From Aulostomus chinensis (Eukaryota; Chordata; Actinopteri; Syngnathiformes; Aulostomidae): a stretch of 64,000 nucleotides of DNA. The translations under genes and the position numbers were made by a program. The stretch spans positions 23,106,625-23,170,624 of the forward strand of contig JBBMOA010000021.1 in assembly GCA_037954235.1 (NCBI GenBank). Direction: 5' to 3'. The notes beneath the pieces were generated by a model. It ran no database searches. It had not been told where the DNA came from and saw only the letters and a list, made by a program, of their open reading frames with translations. Each line of letters starts with the position of its first letter. Position 1 is the first letter of the stretch. Positions 10,270 to 23,870 of this stretch are shown here, one piece after another.

Positions 10270-12960
10270 GCATAAACTTGAAGTTAGAGGTGGATTTCAC
10301 TGAGTTTTCCTCAAAATATAGGAGTTCCTCATGAAGTGTTCATTTTGGCCTTCTCTCGCTGAGAAAACACTATTTGTGACCTGTGATACAAAAATGCCAT
10401 AACTTTTTTAAAAAGTGAGTTTTCAGTCAAGTTTCAACCTGAAAGCATAGAAAGATGCAAAAACTCAAAGTTACAGCTTGATTTCAGTGAGTTTTCATCA
10501 AAATACAGGAGTTCTGCATGAAGTGTTACTTTTGGCCTTCTCTCGCTGAGAAAACAGTATTTGTGACCTGTGATACTAAAAAGCTATAACTTTTGTTCAA
10601 AGTGATTTTTCAGTCAAGTTTCACCCTGAAAGCATAGAAAGATGCAAAAACTCAAAGTTAGAGGTGGATTTCACTGAGTTTTCCTCAAAATACAGGAGTT
10701 CTGCATGAAGTGTTCATTTTGGCCTTCTCTCACTGAGAAAACGCTATTTGTGACCTGTGATACAAAAAAGCTATAACTTTTGTTCAAAGTGATTTTTCAG
10801 TCAAGTTTCACCCTGAAAGCATAGAAAGATGCAAAAACTCAAAGTTAGAGGTGGATTTCAGTGAATTTTCATCAAAATACAGGAGTTCTGCATGAAGTGT
10901 TCATTTTGGCCTTCTCTCGCTGAGAAAACGCCATTTGTGACCTGTGATACAAAAAAGCTATAACTTTTGTTCAAGGTGAGTTTTCAGTCAAGTTTCACCC
11001 TGAAAGCATAGAAAGATTCATAAACTTGAAGTTAGAGGTGGATTTCAGTGAGTTTTCATCAAAATACAGGAGTTCTGCATTAAGTGTTCATTTTGGCCTT
11101 CTCTCGCTGAGAAAACGCTATTTGTGACCTGTGATACAAAAAAGCTATAACTTTTGTTCAAAGTAATTTTTCAGTCAAGTTTCACCCTGAAAGCATAGAA
11201 AGATGCATAAACTCAAAGTTAGAGGTGGAGTTCACTGAGTTTTCCTCAAAATACAGTAGTTCTGCATGAAGTGTTCATTTTGTCCTTCTCTCGCTGAGAA
11301 AACACTATTTGTGACCTGTGATACAAAAATGCCATAACTTTTGTTCAAAGTGAGTTTTCAGTCAAGTTTCAACCTGAAAGCATAGAAAGATGCATAAACT
11401 TGAAGTTACAGCTTGATTTCAGTGAGTTTTCCTCAAAATACAGGAGTTCTGCATGAAGTGTTCATTTTGGCCTTCTCTCGCTGAGAAAACGCTATTTGTG
11501 ACCTGTGATACAAAAAAGCTATAACTTTTGTTCAAAGTGAGTTTTCAGTCAAGTTTCACCCTGAAAGCATAGAAAGATGCATAAACTCAAAGTTAGAGGT
11601 GGATTTCACTGAGTTTTCCTCAAAATACAGGAGTTCTGCATGAATTGTTCATTTTGTCCTTCTCTCGCTGAGAAAACGCTATTTGTGACCTGTGATACAA
11701 AAAAGCTATAACTTTTGTTCAAAGTGAGTTTTCAGTCAAGTTTCAACCTGAAAGCATAGAAAGATTCATAAACTTGAAGTTAGAGGTGGATTTCAGTGAG
11801 TTTTCATCAAAATACAGGAGTTCTGCATTAAGTGTTCATTTTGGCCTTCTCTCGCTGAGAAAACGCTATTTGTGACCTGTGATACAAAACAGCCATAACT
11901 TTTGTTCAAAGTGAGTTTTCAGTCAAGTTTCAACCTGAAAGCATAGAAAGATGCATAAACTTGAAGTTACAGCTTGATTTCAGTGAGTTTTCCTCAAAAT
12001 ACAGGAGTTCTGCATGAAGTGTTCATTTTGGCCTTCTCTCGCTGAGAAAACACTATTTGTGACCTGCGACACAAAACAGCCATAACTTTTCTTCAAAGTG
12101 AGTTTTCAGTCAAGTTTCATCCTGAAAGCATAGAAAGATGCATAAACTTGAAGTTACAGCTTGATTTCAGTGAGTTTTCATCAAAATACAGGAGTTCTGC
12201 ATGAAGTGTTCATTTTGGCCTTCTCTCGCTGAGAAAACGCTATTTGTGACCTGCGACACAAAACAGCCATGACTTTTGTTCAAAGTGAGTTTTCTGTCAA
12301 GTTTCAACCTGAAAGCATAGAAAGATGCATAAACTTGAAGTTACAGCTTGATTTCAGTGAGTTTTCATCAAAATACAGGAGTTCTGCATGAAGTGTTCAT
12401 TTTGGCCTTCTCTCGCTGAGAAAACACTATTTGTGACCTGTGATACAAAAATGCCATAACTTTTATTCAAAGTGAGTTTTCAGTCAAGTTTCAACCTGAA
12501 AGCATAGAAAGATGCATAAACTTGAAGTTACAGCTTGATTTCAGTGAGTTTTCATCAAAATACAGGAGTTCTGCATGAAGTGTTCATTTTGGCCTTCTCT
12601 CGCTGAGAAAACACTATTTGTGACCTGTGATACAAAAATGCCATAACTTTCTTTCAAAGTGAGTTTTCAGTCAAGTTTCAACCTGAAAGCATAGAAAGAT
12701 GCATAAACTTGAAGTTAGAGGTGGATTTCACTGAGTTTTCCTCAAAATACAGGAGTTCTGCATGAAGTGTTCATTTTGGCCTTCTCTCGCTGAGAAAACG
12801 CTATTTGTGACCTGTGATACAAAACAGCCATAACTTTTGTTCAAAGTGAGTTTTCAGTCAAGTTTCAACCTGAAAGCATAGAAAGATGCATAAACTTGAA
12901 GTTACATCTTGATTTCAGTGAGTTTTCATCAAAATACAGGAGTTCTGCATGAAGTGTTCA
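10270..12960 (+). repeat. Segment C: third copy of the multi-kb duplication
   Basis: Its left part matches Segment B 13 monomers back (agttcctcat at 7892 and 10323; gatactaaaa at 8142 and 10573) and then 11 monomers back (aaggtgag at 8916 and 10973; aattgttc at 9586 and 11643). The 2-monomer shift reflects the dimer duplication private to B. From about 11.6 kb it matches Segment A at 40 monomers, then 38 (taacttttat at 5351 and 12457) and 37 (gttacatctt). Confidence 0.82.
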
Positions 12961-15900
12961 TTTTGGCCTTCTCTCGCTGAGAAAACACTATTTGTGACCT
13001 GTGATACAAAAATACCATAACTTTTGTTCAAAGTGAGTTTTCAGTCAAGATTCAACCTGAAAGCATAGAAAGATGCATAAACTTGAAGTTACAGCTTGAT
13101 TTCAGTGAGTTTTCATCAAAATACAGGAGTTCTGCATGAAGTGTTCATTTTGGCCTTCTCTCGCTGAGAAAACGCCATTTGTGGCCTGTGATACAAAAAA
13201 GCTATAACTTTTGTTCAAAGTGATTTTTCAGTCAAGTTTCACCCTGAAAGCATAGAAAGATGCATAAACTCAAAGTTAGAGGTGGATTTCAGTGAGTTTT
13301 CATCAAAATACAGGAGTTCTGCATTAAGTGTTCATTTTGGCCTTCTCTCGCTGAGAAAACGCTATTTGTGACCTGTGATACAAAAAAGCTATAACTTTTG
13401 TTCAAAGTAATTTTTCAGTCAAGTTTCACCCTGAAAGCATAGAAAGATGCATAAACTCAAAGTTTGAGGTGGATTTCACTGAGTTTTCTTCAAAATACAG
13501 GAGTTCTGCATGAAGTGTTCATTTTGGCCTTCTCTCGCTGAGAAAACGCTATTTGTGACCTGTGATACAAAAAAGCTATAACTTTTTTTCAAAGTAATTT
13601 TTCAGTCAAGTTTCACCCTGAAAGCATAGAAAGATGCATAAACTCAAAGTTAGAGGTGGATTTCACTGAGTTTTCCTCAAAATACAGGAGTTCTGCATGA
13701 AGTGTTCATTTTGTCCTTCTCTCGCTGAGAAAACGCTATTTGTGACCTGTGATACAAAAAAGCTATAACTTTTGTTCAAAGTGAGTTTTCAGTCAAGTTT
13801 CACCCTGAAAGCATAGAAAGATGCATAAACTTGAAGTTAGAGGTGGATTTCACTGAGTTTTCCTCAAAATACAGGACTTCTGCATGAAGTGTTCATTTTG
13901 GCCTTCTCTCGCTGAGAAAACGCTATTTGTGACCTGTGATACAAAACAGCCATAACTTTTGTTCAAAGTGAGTTTTCAGTCAAGTTTCAACCTGAAAGCA
14001 TAGAAAGATGCATAAACTTGAAGTTAGAGGTGGATTTCACTGAGTTTTCATCAAAATACAGGAGTTCTGCAGGAAGTGTTCATTTTGGCCTTCTCTCGCT
14101 GAGAAAACGCTATTTGTGACCTGTGATACAAAACAGCCATAACTTTTGTTCAAAGTGAGTTTTCAGTCAAGTTTCAACCTGAAAGCATAGAAAGATGCAT
14201 AAACTTGAAGTTACAGCTTGATTTCAGTGAGTTTTCATCAAAATACAGGAGTTCTGCATTAAGTGTTCATTTTGGCCTTCTCTCGCTGAGAAAACACTAT
14301 TTGTGACCTGTGATACAAAAATACCATAACTTTTGTTCAAAGTGAGTTTTCAGTCAAGTTTCAACCTGAAAGCATAGAAAGATGCATAAACTTGAAGTTA
14401 CAGCTTGATTTCAGTGAGTTTTCATCAAAATACAGGAGTTCTGCATGATGTGTTCATTTTGGCCTTCTCTCGCTGAGAAAACACTATTTGTGACCTGTGA
14501 TACAAAAATGCCATAACTTTTGTTCAAAGTGAGTTTTCAGTCAAGTTTCAACCTGAAAGCATAGAAAGATGCATAAACTTGAAGTACAGCTTGATTTCAG
14601 TGAATTTTCATCAAAATACAGGAGTTCTGCATGAAGTGTTCATTTTGGCCTTCTCTCCCTGAGAAAACACTATTTGTGACCTGTGATACAAAAATGCCAT
14701 AACTTTTGTTCAAAGTGAGTTTTCAGTCAAGTTTCAACCTGAAAGCATAGAAAGATGCATAAACTTGAAGTTACAGCTTGATTTCAGTGAGTTTTCATCA
14801 AAATACAGGAGTTCTGCATGAAGTGTTCATTTTGGCCTTCTCTCGCTGAGAAAACACTATTTGTGACCTGTGATACAAAAATACCATAAGTTTTGTTCAA
14901 AGTGAGTTTTCAGTCAAGTTTCAACCTGAAAGCATAGAAAGATGCATAAACTTGAAGTTACAGCTTGATTTCAGTGAGTTTTCATCAAAATACAGGAGCT
15001 CTGCATGAAGTGTTCATTTTGGCCTTCTCTCGCTGAGAAAACACTATTTGTGACCTGTGATACAAAAATGCCATAACTTTTGTTCAAAGTGAGTTTTCAG
15101 TCAAGTTTCAACCTGAAAGCATAGAAAGATGCATAAACTTGAAGTTACAGCTTGATTTCAGTGAGTTTTCATCAAAATACAGGAGTTCTGCATGAAGTGT
15201 TCATTTTGGCCTTCTCTCGCTGAGAAAACACTATTTGTGACCTGTGATACAAAAATGCCATAACTTTTGTTCAAAGTGAGTTTTCAGTCAAGTTTCAACC
15301 TGAAAGCATAGAAAGATGCATAAACTTGAAGTTACAGCTTGATTTCAGTGAGTTTTCCTCAAAATACAGGAGTTCTGCATGAAGTGTTCATTTTGGCCTT
15401 CTCTCGCTGAGAAAACACGATTTGTGACCTGTGATACAAAAATGCCATAACTTTTGTTCAAAGTGAGTTTTCAGTCAAGTTTCAACCTGAAAGCATAGAA
15501 AGATGCATAAACTTGAAGTTACAGCTTGATTTCAGTGAGTTTTCATCAAAATACAGGAGTTCTGCATGAAGTGTTCATTTTGGCCTTCTCTCGCTGAGAA
15601 AACACTATTTGTGACCTGTGATACAAAAATGCCATAACTTTTTTAAAAAGTGAGTTTTCAGTCAAGTTTCAACCTGAAAGCATAGAAAGATGCAAAAACT
15701 TGAAGTTAGAGGTGGATTTCACTGAGTTTTCCTCAAAATACAGGAGTTCTGCATGAAGTGTTCATTTTGGCCTTCTCTCACTGAGAAAACGCTATTTGTG
15801 ACCTGTGATACAAAAAAGCTATAACTTTTGTTCAAAGTGATTTTTCAGTCAAGTTTCACCCTGAAAGCATAGAAAGATGCAAAAACTCAAAGTTAGAGGT

Positions 15901-16870
15901 GGATTTCAGTGAATTTTCATCAAAATACAGGAGTTCTGCATGAAGTGTTCATTTTGGCCTTCTCTCGCTGAGAAAACGCCATTTGTGACCTGTGATACAA
16001 AAAAGCTATAACTTTTGTTCAAAGTGAGTTTTCAGTCAAGTTTCACCCTGAAAGCATAGAAAGATTCATAAACTTGAAGTTAGAGGTGGATTTCAGTGAG
16101 TTTTCATCAAAATACAGGAGTTCTGCATTAAGTGTTCATTTTGGCCTTCTCTCGCTGAGAAAACGCTATTTGTGACCTGTGATACAAAAAAGCTATAACT
16201 TTTGTTCAAAGTAATTTTTCAGTCAAGTTTCACCCTGAAAGCATAGAAAGATGCATAAACTCAAAGTTAGAGGTGGAGTTCACTGAGTTTTCCTCAAAAT
16301 ACAGTAGTTCTGCATGAAGTGTTCATTTTGGCCTTCTCTCGCTGAGAAAACACTATTTGTGACCTGTGATACAAAAATGCCATAACTTTTGTTCAAAGTG
16401 AGTTTTCAGTCAAGTTTCATCCTGAAAGCATAGAAAGATGCATAAACTTGAAGTACAGCTTGATTTCAGTGAGTTTTCATCAAAATACAGGAGTTCTGCA
16501 TGAAGTGTTCATTTTGGCCTTCTCTCGCTGAGAAAACACTATTTGTGACCTGTGATACAAAAATACCATAACTTTTGTTCAAAGTGAGTTTTCAGTCAAG
16601 ATTCAACCTGAAAGCATAGAAAGATGCATAAACTTGAAGTTACAGCTTGATTTCAGTGAGTTTTCATCAAAATACAGGAGTTCTGCATGAAGTGTTCATT
16701 TTGGCCTTCTCTCGCTGAGAAAACGCCATTTGTTACCTGTGATACAAAAAAGCTATAACTTTTGTTCAAAGTGATTTTTCAGTCAAGTTTCACCCTGAAA
16801 GCATAGAAAGATGCATAAACTCAAAGTTTGAGGTGGATTTCACTGAGTTTTCTTCAAAATACAGGAGTTC
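12950..16870 (+). repeat. Block repeated 18-19 monomers apart
   Basis: The rare caagattcaacctg is at about 13047 and 16598, which is 19 monomers less the two -1 deletions in between. The agtttgaggt plus tttcttcaaaat combination is at 13461 and 16825 (18 monomers less 2 bp). One monomer was lost between the markers in the second copy. Confidence 0.72.
14581..14590 (+). other. -1 deletion gaagtacagc, first of seven copies
   Basis: The usual gaagttacagc has lost one T, giving a 186-bp monomer. The same deletion is seen near 16450, 18880, 23554, 25049, 29536 and 40192. Six of the seven monomers also carry tgatgtg near their start, so this is one lineage that spread. Confidence 0.9.
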
Positions 16871-18498
16871 TGCATGAAGTGTTCATTTTGGCCTTCTCTC
16901 GCTGAGAAAACGCTATTTGTGACCTGTGATACAAAAAAGCTATAACTTTTGTTCAAAGTAATTTTTCAGTCAAGTTTCACCCTGAAAGCATAGAAAGATG
17001 CATAAACTCAAAGTTAGAGGTGGAGTTCACTGAGTTTTCCTCAAAATACAGTAGTTCTGCATGAAGTGTTCATTTTGGCCTTCTCTCGCTGAGAAAACAC
17101 TATTTGTGACCTGTGATACAAAAATGCCATAACTTTTGTTCAAAGTGAGTTTTCAGTCAAGTTTCAACCTGAAAGCATAGAAAGATGCATAAACTTGAAG
17201 TTACAGCTTGATTTCAGTGAGTTTTCCTCAAAATACAGGAGTTTTGCATGAAGTGTTCATTTTGGCCTTCTCTCGCTGAGAAAACGCTATTTGTGACCTG
17301 TGATACAAAAAAGCTATAACTTTTGTTCAAAGTGAGTTTTCAGTCAAGTTTACACCTGAAAGCATAGAAAGATGCATAAACTTGAAGTTACAGCTTGATT
17401 TCAGTGAGTTTTCCTCAAAATACAGGAGTTCTGCATGAAGTGTTCATTTTGGCCTTCTCTCGCTGAGAAAACGCTATTTGTGACCTGTGATACAAAAAAG
17501 CTATAACTTTTGTTCAAAGTGAGTTTTCAGTCAAGTTTCACCCTGAAAGCATAGAAAGATGCATAAACTCAAAGTTAGAGGTGGATTTCACTGAGTTTTC
17601 CTCAAAATACAGGAGTTCTGCATGAAGTGTTCATTTTGTCCTTCTCTCGCTGAGAAAACGCTATTTGTGACCTGTGATACAAAAAAGCTATAACTTTTGT
17701 TCAAAGTGAGTTTTCAGTCAAGTTTCACCCTGAAAGCATAGAAAGATTCATAAACTTGAAGTTAGAGGTGGATTTCAGTGAGTTTTCATCAAAATACAGG
17801 AGTTCTGCATTAAGTGTTCATTTTGGCCTTCTCTCGCTGAGAAAACGCTATTTGTGACCTGTGATACAAAACAGCCATAACTTTTGTTCAAAGTGAGTAT
17901 TCAGTCAAGTTTCAACCTGAAAGCATAGAAAGATGCATAAACTTGAAGTTACAGCTTGATTTCAGTGAGTTTTCATCAAAATACAGGAGTTCTGCATGAA
18001 GTGTTCATTTTGGCCTTCTCTCGCTGAGAAAACACTATTTGTGACCTGCGACACAAAACAGCCATAACTTTTCTTCAAAGTGAGTTTTCAGTCAAGTTTC
18101 ATCCTGAAAGCATAGAAAGATGCATAAACTTGAAGTTACAGCTTGATTTCAGTGAGTTTTCATCAAAATACAGGAGTTCTGCATGAAGTGTTCATTTTGG
18201 CCTTCTCTCGCTGAGAAAACACTATTTGTGACCTGTGATACAAAAATACCATAACTTTTGTTCAAAGTGAGTTTTCAGTCAAGTTTCAACCTGAAAGCAT
18301 AGAAAGATGCATAAACTTGAAGTTACAGCTTGATTTCAGTGAGTTTTCATCAAAATACAGGAGTTCTGCATGATGTGTTCATTTTGGCCTTCTCTCGCTG
18401 AGAAAACACTATTTGTGACCTGTGATACAAAAATGCCATAACTTTTGTTCAAAGTGAGTTTTCAGTCAAGTTTCAACCTGAAAGCATAGAAAAATGCA

Positions 18499-18516
18499 TA
18501 AACTATAAGATACAGC
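18499..18516 (+). other. Substitution cluster aactataagatac
   Basis: The usual aacttgaagttac reads aactataagatac here, several changes in 13 bases without a length change, and aaaaatgc replaces aaagatgc just upstream. It sits in a tgatgtg monomer at the position where sister monomers have the -1 deletion. Confidence 0.75.
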
Positions 18517-20329
18517 TTGATTTCAGTGAGTTTTCATCAAAATACAGGAGTTCTGCATTAAGTGTTCATTTTGGCCTTCTCTCGCTGAGAAAACACTATT
18601 TGTGACCTGTGATACAAAAATACCATAACTTTTGTTCAAAGTGAGTTTTCAGTCAAGTTTCAACCTGAAAGCATAGAAAGATGCATAAACTTGAAGTTAC
18701 AGCTTGATTTCAGTGAGTTTTCATCAAAATACAGGAGTTCTGCATGATGTGTTCATTTTGGCCTTCTCTCGCTGAGAAAACACTATTTGTGACCTGTGAT
18801 ACAAAAATGCCATAACTTTTGTTCAAAGTGAGTTTTCAGTCAAGTTTCAACCTGAAAGCATAGAAAGATGCATAAACTTGAAGTACAGCTTGATTTCAGT
18901 GAGTTTTCATCAAAATACAGGAGTTCTGCATGAAGTGTTCATTTTGGCCTTCTCTCGCTGAGAAAACACTATTTGTGACCTGTGATACAAAAATGCCATA
19001 ACTTTTGTTCAAAGTGAGTTTTCAGTCAAGTTTCAACCTGAAAGCATAGAAAGATGCATAAACTTGAAGTTACAGCTTGATTTCAGTGAGTTTTCATCAA
19101 AATACAGGAGTTCTGCATGAAGTGTTCATTTTGGCCTTCTCTCGCTGAGAAAACACTATTTGTGACCTGTGATACAAAAATACCATAAGTTTTGTTCAAA
19201 GTGAGTTTTCAGTCAAGTTTCAACCTGAAAGCATAGAAAGATGCATAAACTTGAAGTTACAGCTTGATTTCAGTGAGTTTTCATCAAAATACAGGAGCTC
19301 TGCATGAAGTGTTCATTTTGGCCTTCTCTCGCTGAGAAAACACTATTTGTGACCTGTGATACAAAAATGCCATAACTTTTGTTCAAAGTGAGTTTTCAGT
19401 CAAGTTTCAACCTGAAAGCATAGAAAGATGCATAAACTTGAAGTTACAGCTTGATTTCAGTGAGTTTTCATCAAAATACAGGAGTTCTGCATGAAGTGTT
19501 CATTTTGGCCTTCTCTCGCTGAGAAAACACTATTTGTGACCTGTGATACAAAAATGCCATAACTTTTGTTCAAAGTGAGTTTTCAGTCAAGTTTCAACCT
19601 GAAAGCATAGAAAGATGCATAAACTTGAAGTTACAGCTTGATTTCAGTGAGTTTTCCTCAAAATACAGGAGTTCTGCATGAAGTGTTCATTTTGGCCTTC
19701 TCTCGCTGAGAAAACACGATTTGTGACCTGTGATACAAAAATGCCATAACTTTTGTTCAAAGTGAGTTTTCAGTCAAGTTTCAACCTGAAAGCATAGAAA
19801 GATGCATAAACTTGAAGTTACAGCTTGATTTCAGTGAGTTTTCATCAAAATACAGGAGTTCTGCATGAAGTGTTCATTTTGGCCTTCTCTCGCTGAGAAA
19901 ACACTATTTGTGACCTGTGATACAAAAATGCCATAACTTTTTTAAAAAGTGAGTTTTCAGTCAAGTTTCAACCTGAAAGCATAGAAAGATGCAAAAACTT
20001 GAAGATAGAGGTGGATTTCACTGAGTTTTCCTCAAAATACAGGAGTTCTGCATGAAGTGTTCATTTTGGCCTTCTCTCACTGAGAAAACGCTATTTGTGA
20101 CCTGTGATACAAAAAAGCTATAACTTTTGTTCAAAGTGATTTTTCAGTCAAGTTTCACCCTGAAAGCATAGAAAGATGCAAAAACTCAAAGTTAGAGGTG
20201 GATTTCAGTGAATTTTCATCAAAATACAGGAGTTCTGCATGAAGTGTTCATTTTGGCCTTCTCTCGCTGAGAAAACGCCATTTTTGACCTGTGATACAAA
20301 AAAGCTATAACTTTTGTTCAAAGTGAGTT

Positions 20330-23300
20330 TTCAGTCAAGTTTCAACCTGAAAGCATAGAAAGATGCATAAACTTGAAGTTACAGCTTGATTTCAGTGAGT
20401 TTTCATCAAAATACAGGAGTTCTGCATGAAGTGTTCATTTTGGCCTTCTCTCGCTGAGAAAACACTATTTGTGACCTGCGACACAAAACAGCCATAACTT
20501 TTCTTCAAAGTGAGTTTTCAGTCAAGTTTCATCCTGAAAGCATAGAAAGATGCATAAACTTGAAGTTACAGCTTGATTTCAGTGAGTTTTCATCAAAATA
20601 CAGGAGTTCTGCATGAAGTGTTCATTTTGGCCTTCTCTCGCTGAGAAAACGCTATTTGTGACCTGCGACACAAAACAGCCATGACTTTTGTTCAAAGTGA
20701 GTTTTCTGTCAAGTTTCAACCTGAAAGCATAGAAAGATGCATAAACTTGAAGTTACAGCTTGATTTCAGTGAGTTTTCATCAAAATACAGGAGTTCTGCA
20801 TGAAGTGTTCATTTTGGCCTTCTCTCGCTGAGAAAACACTATTTGTGACCTGTGATACAAAAATACCATAACTTTTGTTCAAAGTGAGTTTTCAGTCAAG
20901 TTTCAACCTGAAAGCATAGAAAGATGCATAAACTTGAAGTTACAGCTTGATTTCAGTGAGTTTTCATCAAAATACAGGAGTTCTGCATGATGTGTTCATT
21001 TTGGCCTTCTCTCGCTGAGAAAACACTATTTGTGACCTGTGATACAAAAATGCCATAACTTTTGTTCAAAGGGAGTTTTCAGTCAAGTTTCAACCTGAAA
21101 GCATAGAAAGATGCATAAACTTGAAGTTACAGCTTGATTTCAGTGAGTTTTCATCAAAATACAGGAGTTCTGCATGAAGTGTTCATTTTGGCCTTCTCTC
21201 GCTGAGAAAACACTATTTGTGACCTGTGATACAAAAATACCATAAGTTTTGTTCAAAGTGAGTTTTCAGTCAAGTTTCAACCTGAAAGCATAGAAAGATG
21301 CATAAACTTGAAGTTACAGCTTGAATTCAGTGAGTTTTCATCAAAATACAGGAGTTCTGCATGAAGTGTTCATTTTGGCCTTCTCTCGCTGAGAAAACAC
21401 TATTTGTGACCTGTGATACAAAAATGCCATAACTTTTGTTCAAAGTGAGTTTTCAGTCAAGTTTCAACCTGAAAGCATAGAAAGATGCATAAACTCTAAG
21501 TTAGAGGTGGATTTCACTGAGTTTTCCTCAAAATACAGGACTTCTGCATGAAGTGTTCATTTTGGCCTTCTCTCGCTGAGAAAACGCTATTTGTGACCTG
21601 TGATACAAAACAGCCATAACTTTTGTTCAAAGTGAGTTTTCAGTCAAGTTTCAACCTGAAAGCATAGAAAGATGCATAAACTTGAAGTTACAGCTTGATT
21701 TCAGTGAGTTTTCATCAAAATACAGGAGTTCTGCATGAAGTGTTCATTTTGGCCTTCTCTCGCTGAGAAAACGCTATTTGTGACCTGTGATACAAAAAAG
21801 CTATAACTTTTGTTCAAAGTGAGTTTTCAGTCAAGTTTCACCCTGAAAGCATAGAAAGATGCATAAACTCAAAGTTAGAGGTGGATTTCACTGAGTTTTC
21901 CTCAAAATACAGGAGTTCTGCATGAATTGTTCATTTTGTCCTTCTCTCGCTGAGAAAACGCTATTTGTGACCTGTGATACAAAAAAGCTATAACTTTTGT
22001 TAAAGTGAGTTTTCAGTCAAGTTTCACCCTGAAAGCATAGAAAGATTCATAAACTTGAAGTTAGAGGTGGATTTGAGTGAGTTTTCATCAAAATACAGGA
22101 GTTCTGCATTAAGTGTTCATTTTGGCCTTCTCTCGCTGAGAAAACACCATTTGTGACCTGTGATACAAAAAAGCTATAACTTTTGTTCAAAGTGAGTTTT
22201 CAGTCAAGTTTCACCCTGAAAGCATAGAAAGATTCATAAACTTGAAGTTAGAGGTGGATTTCAGTGAGTTTTCATCAAAATACAGGAGTTCTGCATTAAG
22301 TGTTCATTTTGGCCTTCTCTCGCTGAGAAAACGCCATTTGTGACCTGTGATACAAAAAAGCTATAACTTTTGTTCAAAGTGAGTTTTCAGTCAAGTTTCA
22401 CCCTGAAAGCATAGAAAGATGCATAAACTCAAAGTTAGAGGTGGATTTCACTGAGTTTTCCTCAAAATACAGGAGTTCTGCATGAAGTGTTCATTTTGTC
22501 CTTCTCTCGCTGAGAAAACGCTATTTGTGACCTGGGATACAAAAAAGCTATAACTTTTGTTCAAAGTGAGTTTTCAGTCAAGTTTCACCCTGAAAGCATA
22601 GAAAGATTCATAAACTTGAAGTTAGAGGTGGATTTCAGTGAGTTTTCATCAAAATACAGGAGTTCTGCATTAAGTGTTCATTTTGGCCTTCTCTCGCTGA
22701 GAAAACGCTATTTGTGACCTGTGATACAAAACAGCCATAACTTTTGTTCAAAGTGAGTTTTCAGTCAAGTTTCAACCTGAAAGCATAGAAAGATGCATAA
22801 ACTTGAAGTTACAGCTTGATTTCAGTGAGTTTTCATCAAAATACAGGAGTTCTGCATGAAGTGTTCATTTTGGCCTTCTCTCGCTGAGAAAACACTATTT
22901 GTGACCTGCGACACAAAACAGCCATAACTTTTCTTCAAAGTGAGTTTTCAGTCAAGTTTCATCCTGAAAGCATAGAAAGATGCATAAACTTGAAGTAACA
23001 GCTTGATTTCAGTGAGTTTTCATCAAAATACAGGAGTTCTGCATGAAGTGTTCATTTTGGCCTTCTCTCGCTGAGAAAACGGTATTTGTGACGTGCGACA
23101 CAAAACAGCCATGACTTTTGTTCAAAGTGAGTTTTCTGTCAAGTTTCAACCTGAAAGCATAGAAAGATGCATAAACTTGAAGTTACAGCTTGATTTCAGT
23201 GAGTTTTCATCAAAATACAGGAGTTCTGCATGAAGTGTTCATTTTGGCCTTCTCTCGCTGAGAAAACACTATTTGTGACCTGTGATACAAAAATACCATA

Positions 23301-23870
23301 ACTTTTGTTCAAAGTGAGTTTTCAGTCAAGTTTCAACCTGAAAGCATAGAAAGATGCATAAACTTGAAGTTACAGCTTGATTTCAGTGAGTTTTCATCAA
23401 AATACATGAGTTCTGCATGATGTGTTCATTTTGGCCTTCTCTCGCTGATAAAAACACTATTTGTGACCTGTGATACAAAAATGCCATAACTTTTGTTCAA
23501 AGTGAGTTTTCAGTCAAGTTTCAACCTGAAAGCATAGAAAGATGCATAAACTTGAAGTACAGCTTGATTTCAGTGAGTTTTCATCAAAATACAGGAGTTC
23601 TGCATGAAGTGTTCATTTTGGCCTTCTCTCGCTGAGAAAACACTATTTGTGACCTGTGATACAAAAATGCCATAACTTTTGTTCAAGGTGAGTTTTCAGT
23701 CAAGTTTCAACCTGAAAGCATAGAAAGATGCATAAACTTGAAGTTACAGCTTGATTTCAGTGAGTTTTCATCAAAATACAGGAGTTCTGCATGAAGTGTT
23801 CATTTTGGCCTTCTCTCGCTGAGAAAACACTATTTGTGACCTGTGATACAAAAATACCATAAGTTTTGTT
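20330..23870 (+). repeat. Block repeated 13-14 monomers apart
   Basis: The gacctgcgacacaaaacagc variant lies at 18043, 20473 and 22903, two steps of 2430 bp each (13 monomers minus 1 bp). The tgatgtg monomers at 20983 and 23413 keep the same step. The ataccataag marker at about 21238 and 23855 is 14 monomers apart, so one monomer (carrying a -1 deletion) was added in the second copy. Confidence 0.78.

Larger units (their letters stand above)
6037..10270 (+). repeat. Segment B: second copy of the multi-kb duplication
   Basis: It follows Segment A at 31, then 29, 33, 35 and 34 monomers, judged by shared rare variants. It contains two extra internal duplications absent from A: a 4-monomer one (6664 to 7412) and a 2-monomer one (8142 to 8516). 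These explain the stepwise offset changes. Near 10189 the marker ctatttttgacc matches 3831 at 34 monomers, showing loss of one monomer. B-specific private changes include gttacctg near 7949 and gatacaaaaactc near 8032. Confidence 0.82.
14215..20335 (+). repeat. Block repeated 23 monomers apart (4299 bp)
   Basis: About 14215-16035 matches 18514-20335. Shared rare markers are ttctgcatta (14252, 18551), tgatgtg (14446, 18745), gaagtacagc (14581, 18880), tacaggagct (14991, 19290), aacacgattt and gcaaaaacttgaag (15692, 19991). All are 4299 bp apart. That equals 23 x 187 minus 2, as expected from two -1 events between the copies. Divergence begins at caccctg against caacctg near 16040. Confidence 0.83.

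Noticed and set aside
240..12960. Block duplications as pure assembly artefacts
   Set aside because: The copies carry private substitutions and whole-monomer gains or losses, which an assembler repeat error would not normally invent. Local copy number could still be wrong and needs long reads.
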